Origin: an uncultured Akkermansia sp. | Lineage (GTDB): Bacteria > Verrucomicrobiota > Verrucomicrobiia > Verrucomicrobiales > Akkermansiaceae | Reading direction: 5' to 3' | Assembly (NCBI GenBank): GCA_904502165.1 | Contig: CAJGDB010000027.1 | Coordinates: forward strand, 1 to 18,539 | Length of the DNA: 18,539 nucleotides | Shown: piece after piece, positions 14,547 through 18,539 of the stretch | How the letters are laid out: each line of letters opens with the position of its first letter | How positions within the stretch are numbered: position 1 is the first letter of the stretch | Position numbers and translations under genes: made by a program | Notes under the pieces: generated by a model | Told to the model about the DNA's origin: nothing | Seen by the model: the letters and a program-made list of their open reading frames with translations, nothing else | The model's database searches: none

Positions 14547-14558
14547 ACATGTTAGAGT
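14530..14558 (+). promoter_or_regulatory. Candidate promoter nested in the terminator
   Basis: TTGGGC (14530-14535), 17 bp and TAGAGT (14553-14558). The -35 is part of the terminator loop and 3' arm. The predicted transcription start coincides with the A of the small lipoprotein's ATG at 14565. Confidence 0.3.
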
Positions 14559-14564
14559 AAAACG

Positions 14565-14774
14565 ATGAAAATGATGCACAAAATACTGCTTCTGGCACCG
14601 CTTGCAGCGGTGGGTATGACTTCCTGCCAGCGCCCTATGCCGGCCGTGCCGCCGAGTAATCGCGAGGTGGTAGGCCCCCGTGGCTCTTCTGAGGCGGTGA
14701 AACCATGGAACAACACTACCCGCAAGGAGGGTGAGGCTGTCCTGGGCCCGCTGAGTGATATGAACCGCCGCTGA
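14565..14774 (+). CDS. Small predicted lipoprotein
   Basis: The 69-residue protein has a basic start (MKMMHK), a hydrophobic core (ILLLAPLAAVG) and a lipobox-like MTSC with Cys at residue 21. The remaining 48 residues are polar and rich in Pro, Arg, Gly and Ser, with no recognised domain. An Arg follows Gln after the Cys rather than Asp, so outer-membrane sorting would be expected under E. coli rules. The frame is supported by the signal peptide, by its position right after a terminator and promoter-like sequence, and by a gap of only nine bases to nth. Function unknown. Confidence 0.7.
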   Translation: MKMMHKILLLAPLAAVGMTSCQRPMPAVPPSNREVVGPRGSSEAVKPWNNTTRKEGEAVLGPLSDMNRR

Positions 14775-14783
14775 GTTGTTGTT

Positions 14784-15401
14784 GTGAGACGCGCTGAGCG
14801 AGCGGCTGTTGTGCTGGAGGAGCTGGAGCGGGGAATACCGGCCCCGCAGGTTCCGCTGCATCACCATAATGCTTTCACGTTGCTGGTGGCGGTGATGCTT
14901 TCGGCCCGCTGCACGGATGCACGGGTGAATCTGGTGACTCCGGCTCTGTTTGCTCTGGCTCCGGATGCTGCCGCTATGGCAGCCTTGGAGTGGCAGCAGG
15001 TGCAGCCTCTCATTGCCACCTGCGGGCTTACTGAGATGAAGGCACGCCGTCTGGTGGAAACGGCGCGTATTCTGGTGGAGCAGTATGATGGCGAAGTGCC
15101 GCAGAGTTTTGAAGCTCTGGAAGCACTGCCCGGGGTGGGGCATAAAACGGCCAGTGTGGTGATGAACCAGGCATTTGGTTACCCGGCATTTCCGGTGGAT
15201 ACACACATTTTCCGCCTGGCCAGGCGCTGGAAGCTTTCCCGGGGGAGTACCGTCGAGGCGGTGGAGGCAGATTTGAAGAAATGCTTTGACCGGAGTGTGT
15301 GGGGGAAGCTGCATTTGCAGATGGTTCTGTGGGGGCGTCAGTATTGCCCGGCGAGGGGATGCAGGCCAGCCTGTGCCGTGTGTGCGCGGCTTCTGACATA
15401 A
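14784..15401 (+). CDS. nth: Endonuclease III (DNA glycosylase/AP lyase)
   Basis: Nth removes oxidised pyrimidines and nicks the abasic site in base-excision repair. The 205-residue protein has the helix-hairpin-helix LPGVGHKTASVV with the catalytic Lys K121, and VDTHIFRLARR with the catalytic Asp D139, matching K120 and D138 of the E. coli enzyme, plus SARCTD at 40-45. The C-terminal Fe-S region is unusual: the cysteines are C188, C193, C197 and C200, not the usual CX6CX2CX5C, and the protein stops five residues after C200, exactly where a fourth Cys would be expected. The start is GTG at 14784, nine bases after the lipoprotein stop, and no Shine-Dalgarno sequence is evident. Probably co-transcribed with the small lipoprotein gene. 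Confidence 0.93.
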   Translation: MRRAERAAVVLEELERGIPAPQVPLHHHNAFTLLVAVMLSARCTDARVNLVTPALFALAPDAAAMAALEWQQVQPLIATCGLTEMKARRLVETARILVEQYDGEVPQSFEALEALPGVGHKTASVVMNQAFGYPAFPVDTHIFRLARRWKLSRGSTVEAVEADLKKCFDRSVWGKLHLQMVLWGRQYCPARGCRPACAVCARLLT

Positions 15402-15428
15402 AAAATACCTGCTTTTCCCTGATTGTGC

Positions 15429-15457
15429 TTGACCTTTGCGGGAAAAAGTAGTTTCAT
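15429..15457 (+). promoter_or_regulatory. Candidate panD promoter
   Basis: TTGACC (15429-15434) followed after 17 bp by the weak -10 TTTCAT (15452-15457), giving a leader of about 19 bases. Confidence 0.3.
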
Positions 15458-15482
15458 TGGCGGTCGTCCGCATTTTACTGTC

Positions 15483-15821
15483 ATGCTAGTTTGCCAGCTT
15501 AAATCCAAGATTCATCGCGCTATGGTCACCCGTGGCGATGTTGAGTATGAGGGTAGCATAGAGATTCCTCAGGATCTGGTCGAGGCCGCCGGGCTGTGGC
15601 CGGGCGAAAAGGTTCTGGTTGCTTCGGTGACCAGCGGAAATCGTTTCGAGACTTATGTGCTTGTTGGCCCTCCCGGAACAGGGCAGATTATCGTGAATGG
15701 TGCAGCTGCCCATCTTATCGGCAAGGGAGAGCGCATCATCATCATGAGCTTTGCCTGGGATGATAAGCCCATTACACCCAGGCGTGTCATCTGCAATGAA
15801 TTAAACGAAATCATTGCCTGA
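15483..15821 (+). CDS. panD: Aspartate 1-decarboxylase proenzyme
   Basis: PanD converts L-aspartate to beta-alanine for pantothenate and coenzyme A synthesis. It self-cleaves to make a pyruvoyl cofactor. The 112-residue protein begins MLVCQLKSKIHRAMVT and has the cleavage site YEGS with G24-S25, exactly the family position, plus K9, H11 and NGAAAHL as in E. coli PanD. The frame is open 20 codons further upstream (from 15423), but homology and the cleavage-site numbering fix the ATG at 15483. No Shine-Dalgarno sequence is evident. panC and panB are not in the window. secG follows after 40 bases with its own promoter. Confidence 0.95.
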   Translation: MLVCQLKSKIHRAMVTRGDVEYEGSIEIPQDLVEAAGLWPGEKVLVASVTSGNRFETYVLVGPPGTGQIIVNGAAAHLIGKGERIIIMSFAWDDKPITPRRVICNELNEIIA

Positions 15822-15825
15822 TTCC

Positions 15826-15854
15826 TTTACAAACCTCTTCAATTACGATATAAT
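15826..15854 (+). promoter_or_regulatory. secG promoter, predicted leaderless
   Basis: TTTACA (15826-15831), 17 bp and a perfect TATAAT (15849-15854). The predicted start near 15861 is one base before the secG ATG at 15862. Confidence 0.62.
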
Positions 15855-15861
15855 CCCCGCC

Positions 15862-16323
15862 ATGCTTAACGCCGCTATCTACATTGTTTTTGCTATTCTG
15901 CTGATTGTCTGTGCCTTGCTTCTTCTGGTCGTGCTGATGCAGCGCCCGAAGCAGGAGGGTCTTGGTGCCGCTTTCGGTGCCCAGATGACAGACCAGGCCT
16001 TTGGTGCACAGACTACCGATGTGCTGAAGAAGGGTACGGTGCTTTTTGGTACGCTTTTCATGCTGCTCTGCTTTGTTCTGGGTGTGCTGATGACAGCTCG
16101 TCACAAGGCTTCCAAGTCTGACCTGAACGTGAAGCAGGTTGAGGCTCCGGTGGCAGCATCTGCTGCTGTGGAACAGCCTGCTGCTCCCGTGGAGAATCTG
16201 GAGAATCTTGCTCCTGCTCCTGCGGCAGAGGGTGAGGGCCCGGTGCCTGCCCCGACTCCGGCTGTGGATGCCGCCCCGGCTGCGGAACCTGCCCCGGCTT
16301 CTGCCGAACAGCCTGCTGCTTAA
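15862..16323 (+). CDS. secG: Preprotein translocase subunit SecG
   Basis: SecG is the small auxiliary subunit of the SecYEG channel. The 153-residue protein has two membrane helices (about 4-25 and 58-78) joined by the family loop MQRPKQEGLGAAFG (26-39), which fits the SecG motif of Gln/Lys followed by GLGAAFG. Most SecG proteins have 70-110 residues; here residues 92-153 form a tail of Ala, Pro and Glu with repeats of the PAPA and AAEP kind, so low complexity. The frame opens at 15814, but the near-perfect promoter and the homology support the ATG at 15862. A YhaM-like gene follows after 21 bases and is probably in the same transcript. Confidence 0.93.
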   Translation: MLNAAIYIVFAILLIVCALLLLVVLMQRPKQEGLGAAFGAQMTDQAFGAQTTDVLKKGTVLFGTLFMLLCFVLGVLMTARHKASKSDLNVKQVEAPVAASAAVEQPAAPVENLENLAPAPAAEGEGPVPAPTPAVDAAPAAEPAPASAEQPAA

Positions 16324-16344
16324 TTGCTAACCACTGAACAGACT

Positions 16345-17373
16345 ATGCAGTTCGGTAGCACAACAGAGTTGAACGCCGAGGCTGCAACAGCCGCGGTGCG
16401 CGGTACCTTGCTGGCGCAGGTGACCCAGAAATCCACCCGCACCACCAAGACTGGCAAACCTTATCTGGAAATCGTGCTGGCCGATGCTGCCGGCACGGTT
16501 TCGTTTAAAATCTGGGAAACTTCCTCCTGGTACCAGGATTTTGAGCTGCTGGAGACTCCAGCCGGCGTGGCCGTGACTGGTACCTGGCAGGCCAGCCAGT
16601 ATGGCATGGAGCTGGCAGAGGCGTATCTGCGCCCGCTTACCCCTGAGGAGGAGCAGCAGGTGCTGACCGGTAGCCCGGAGCTGGTGGAACGACAGCAGGC
16701 TGACTGGGAGTGTATCTGTGCTTTTGTGGATGAGCTGAAGGACCCCCGCCTGGCCGGTGTATGCCGCTTGTTCCTGGAAGAACATGGCGAGCGTTTCCGC
16801 CGCGCTGCGGCAGCCCGTAATTTTCACCATGCCCGCCGTGGGGGGCTTGTGGAGCATATTGCCAGCGTCATGCGAGTGGCAGCGGCGCTCTGTTCTGTTT
16901 ACCCCGACCGTCTGAACCGAGACCTGGTGTTGGCAGGTGCATTGCTGCATGATTGCGGCAAGATTGTGGAGAATGATTACGAAGAGCACAGCCTGGAGAT
17001 GCCCTATTCGGAATCCGGTGAGTTGCTCGGGCATATCCCGGTGGGGATTGAAATCATCAATAAGCTCTGGCGCGATATGATGACTCCGCAGCAGCGTGCG
17101 GAATGGAAGCCGCTTGTCCCGGCATCGGAGCAGGTGCGTCTGCATCTGCTGCATCTGGTGGCATCGCACCACGGGCTGCTTGAATATGGTTCGCCGGTGC
17201 TCCCCAAGGTGCCCGAGGCGCTGATTCTGCACCATGCGGACAATGTGGATGCCAAGATGGAGATGTTCCGCGCGGCGTATGAAAGTGCAACGCCGCTTTC
17301 GGCGCGTGTGCTGCAGCGCAAATCCCCGATGCAGACGAATGTGGTGCTGCCGTTGCCGGAGGTGCAGGGATGA
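16345..17373 (+). CDS. YhaM-family 3'-5' exoribonuclease (OB fold plus HD domain)
   Basis: YhaM-type enzymes are metal-dependent hydrolytic 3'-to-5' exonucleases. The 342-residue protein has an N-terminal OB-fold domain (about 14-95: TTKTGKPYLEIVLADAAGTV, aromatic WYQDF) and an HD domain (about 161-305) with HHARRGGLVEH (H171), LLHDCGKI (H202, D203), GHI (H230), ASHHG (H275, H276) and HHADNVDAKM (D299). These motifs and the order match Bacillus YhaM. A TTG at 16324 could extend it by seven codons; the ATG at 16345 is preferred. No Shine-Dalgarno sequence is evident. Its ATGA overlap with the next gene implies coupling. With PNPase it gives the window two unrelated 3'-end RNA-degrading enzymes. 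Confidence 0.92.
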   Translation: MQFGSTTELNAEAATAAVRGTLLAQVTQKSTRTTKTGKPYLEIVLADAAGTVSFKIWETSSWYQDFELLETPAGVAVTGTWQASQYGMELAEAYLRPLTPEEEQQVLTGSPELVERQQADWECICAFVDELKDPRLAGVCRLFLEEHGERFRRAAAARNFHHARRGGLVEHIASVMRVAAALCSVYPDRLNRDLVLAGALLHDCGKIVENDYEEHSLEMPYSESGELLGHIPVGIEIINKLWRDMMTPQQRAEWKPLVPASEQVRLHLLHLVASHHGLLEYGSPVLPKVPEALILHHADNVDAKMEMFRAAYESATPLSARVLQRKSPMQTNVVLPLPEVQG

Positions 17374-17993
17374 TGGAGGCCATACTCAGCCTGGTGGTGC
17401 TGGGGGCTTTGTTGCTGGTGTCTCAGCTCAGCCCGGGGCCGGATGTGTTCTTTGTATTCCGTACCGCGCTGGCGCAAGGTTTTCGTGCGGGAACTGCCGT
17501 AGGCGTGGGAATTGCTACCGGTTTTCTGATTCAGGCCTCACTTGTGGCTTGCATGGGTGGGTGGCTGATGCGCCAGCCCTGGAGTTGCTGGGGGCTGTAT
17601 GCGGCCTCCGGCTGGTTGCTGTACCTGGCCTGGAAGATATTCCCATTGAAACGGGTGGTGGTGCAGCAGGAGTTGATGGAAACGACAGAGCGGGTTTCAT
17701 TGCCGGTATTATTCGGGCAGGGTTTTCTGTGTAATATCCTGAATCCTAAGTGTACGCTCTTCATCTGCGGGTTATCCATCGGCCCACTGGAGCGCTTCGG
17801 TACTCTGTATGCCTGGTATGCACCATTTCTGGTGCTGGTTCTTACCGGAGCCGGTCTGCTGGGCTGGGTGTTGTGGAGCGCGATGCTTCAGTGGCGGCCG
17901 GTCCGGTATTTTTATATGCGCCACACGACAGGAATAGACGCTCTTTTTGCTGTTCTTCTGGCGGTCTTTGCCGTTTTGCTCGTAGTGCGGTAA
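17370..17993 (+). CDS. LysE/RhtB-family amino-acid exporter-like membrane protein
   Basis: The family exports amino acids or related small molecules across the inner membrane. The 207-residue protein is mostly hydrophobic with about six membrane segments and carries the signature SPGPDVFFVFRTALAQGFRAG (about 21-41) with GVGIATG following, then LGQ-like FGQGFLCNILNPK (about 114-126), where NPK is the second conserved loop. The length is normal (about 200-210). The start is ATGATGGAG, overlapping the YhaM-like stop by four bases. Substrate cannot be assigned. It is the last gene of the secG unit; no clear terminator is seen before sdhC. Confidence 0.88.
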   Translation: MMEAILSLVVLGALLLVSQLSPGPDVFFVFRTALAQGFRAGTAVGVGIATGFLIQASLVACMGGWLMRQPWSCWGLYAASGWLLYLAWKIFPLKRVVVQQELMETTERVSLPVLFGQGFLCNILNPKCTLFICGLSIGPLERFGTLYAWYAPFLVLVLTGAGLLGWVLWSAMLQWRPVRYFYMRHTTGIDALFAVLLAVFAVLLVVR

Positions 17994-18022
17994 GAATTTC
18001 CCCTCATGCGGCTGTTTGGGGC

Positions 18023-18051
18023 TTGCTTTTTGGGGGTATTTGCGGTAGAGT
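18023..18051 (+). promoter_or_regulatory. Candidate sdh operon promoter
   Basis: TTGCTT (18023-18028), 17 bp and TAGAGT (18046-18051). The predicted start near 18058 gives a leader of about 20 bases. Confidence 0.5.
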
Positions 18052-18077
18052 AGTCCCGCAAAGACGTTATTGCGCAT

Positions 18078-18539
18078 ATGAACGATATTATCACGACAGC
18101 ATGCAAGTTCGTCACGTCCTCGATTGGCCGCAAGATTCTTGTGGCCCTCACAGGTGCGTGTCTCCTCCTGTTCCTCGTGGGGCATCTGGCCGGTAACATG
18201 ACCATCTATGGTGGTGATCCCGGTAATGGTGTACCCTCCTGGATTGATGCCTATGCCACTGGGCTGCACACCATGCCCGCCTGGCTGCTCTGGGCTATTC
18301 GTCTTGGTCTTGCCGCCATTCTCCTCATCCATGTGGTGCTGACTCTGGCTCTTAAGATTGAGAATGTGAATGCCCGCACCCAGTACCAGAAGGAAGGTAC
18401 GCTCAAGGCTACGCTTTCCTCCCGTACGATGGTGCTGACGGGTATCATGATTTTCTGCTTCCTGCTGTTCCACCTGTGGCAGCTTACGGTGAACGGTGAC
18501 CCCTCCGATTGCTACGGTCACATCGTTGCCGCTTTCTCC
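18078..18539 (+). CDS. sdhC: Succinate dehydrogenase cytochrome b558-type subunit, N-terminal part
   Basis: SdhC anchors succinate dehydrogenase or fumarate reductase in the membrane and binds haem and quinone. The 154 residues present begin MNDIITTACKFVTSSIGRKI and fit the b558-type (Bacteroidota and related) family, with GRKILVALTG followed by LFLVGHLAGN (H36). Three membrane segments are visible (about 18-38, 67-91 and 116-138), and H85 (LLIHVV) and H132 (LLFHLW) are likely haem ligands. The gene runs off the right edge; the flavoprotein and iron-sulfur subunit genes are expected beyond. The start ATG at 18078 has no Shine-Dalgarno sequence. Confidence 0.93.
   Translation, partial: MNDIITTACKFVTSSIGRKILVALTGACLLLFLVGHLAGNMTIYGGDPGNGVPSWIDAYATGLHTMPAWLLWAIRLGLAAILLIHVVLTLALKIENVNARTQYQKEGTLKATLSSRTMVLTGIMIFCFLLFHLWQLTVNGDPSDCYGHIVAAFS

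Noticed and set aside
13503..15473. 656-codon minus-strand frame across the second coiled-coil gene, lipoprotein and nth
   Set aside because: It runs across three plus-strand genes and a strong plus-strand terminator, and its product looks like low-complexity shadow sequence.
1..18539. CRISPR array, prophage attachment site or integron
   Set aside because: No regularly spaced direct repeats, no integrase frame, and no duplicated tRNA 3' end were seen, including around tRNA-Leu.

Overview
The window looks like core chromosome of a member of the Verrucomicrobiota, probably close to Akkermansia. This is inferred from gene content and style, not from a database search. The clues are a moderately GC-rich sequence, a eukaryote-type Ser/Thr kinase fused to PEGA and FGE-sulfatase-like domains, a SecG with a long Ala/Pro tail, a b558-type SdhC, and few recognisable Shine-Dalgarno sequences. 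I see no CRISPR array, prophage, complete insertion sequence or rRNA.

Layout. 1-2843: a truncated minus-strand exported protein and queE (7-deazaguanine synthesis), then a tight plus-strand operon of a low-molecular-weight protein phosphatase, an alpha/beta-hydrolase lipoprotein and a hexapeptide-repeat transferase-like protein. 2852-5482: a convergent 876-residue membrane kinase with an internally duplicated PEGA/FGE region. 5483-6485: divergent promoters, tRNA-Leu(CAG) with a strong terminator, and a lone HTH protein resembling an IS3 OrfA. 6486-8699: a Prc/Tsp-type periplasmic protease lipoprotein, ended by a terminator. 8849-10182: a minus-strand radC-tatD pair. 10183-12615: pnp with a structured leader and a strong terminator. 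12742-14483: two tandem membrane-anchored coiled-coil proteins sharing a C-terminal domain. 14565-15401: a small lipoprotein and endonuclease III. 15483-17993: panD, then secG, a YhaM-like exoribonuclease and a LysE-family exporter. 18078 to the end: the start of sdhC.

How the genes relate. Most are housekeeping: RNA turnover (pnp, YhaM-like), DNA repair (radC, nth), secretion and envelope quality control (secG, prc), and cofactor or modified-base supply (panD, queE). The less ordinary parts are the kinase with its duplicated extracytoplasmic modules beside a phosphatase operon, the tandem coiled-coil pair, and the orphan OrfA-like gene flanked by inverted repeats.

A recurring pattern is promoter-like pairs with a 17-bp spacer, often with a TTGC-type -35, placed so that transcription would begin at or within about four bases of the start codon (secG, the kinase, the small lipoprotein, the truncated exported protein and possibly the phosphatase). 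This suggests leaderless or near-leaderless mRNAs. These promoter calls were made by eye with a preference for 17-bp spacing, so some may be coincidental.
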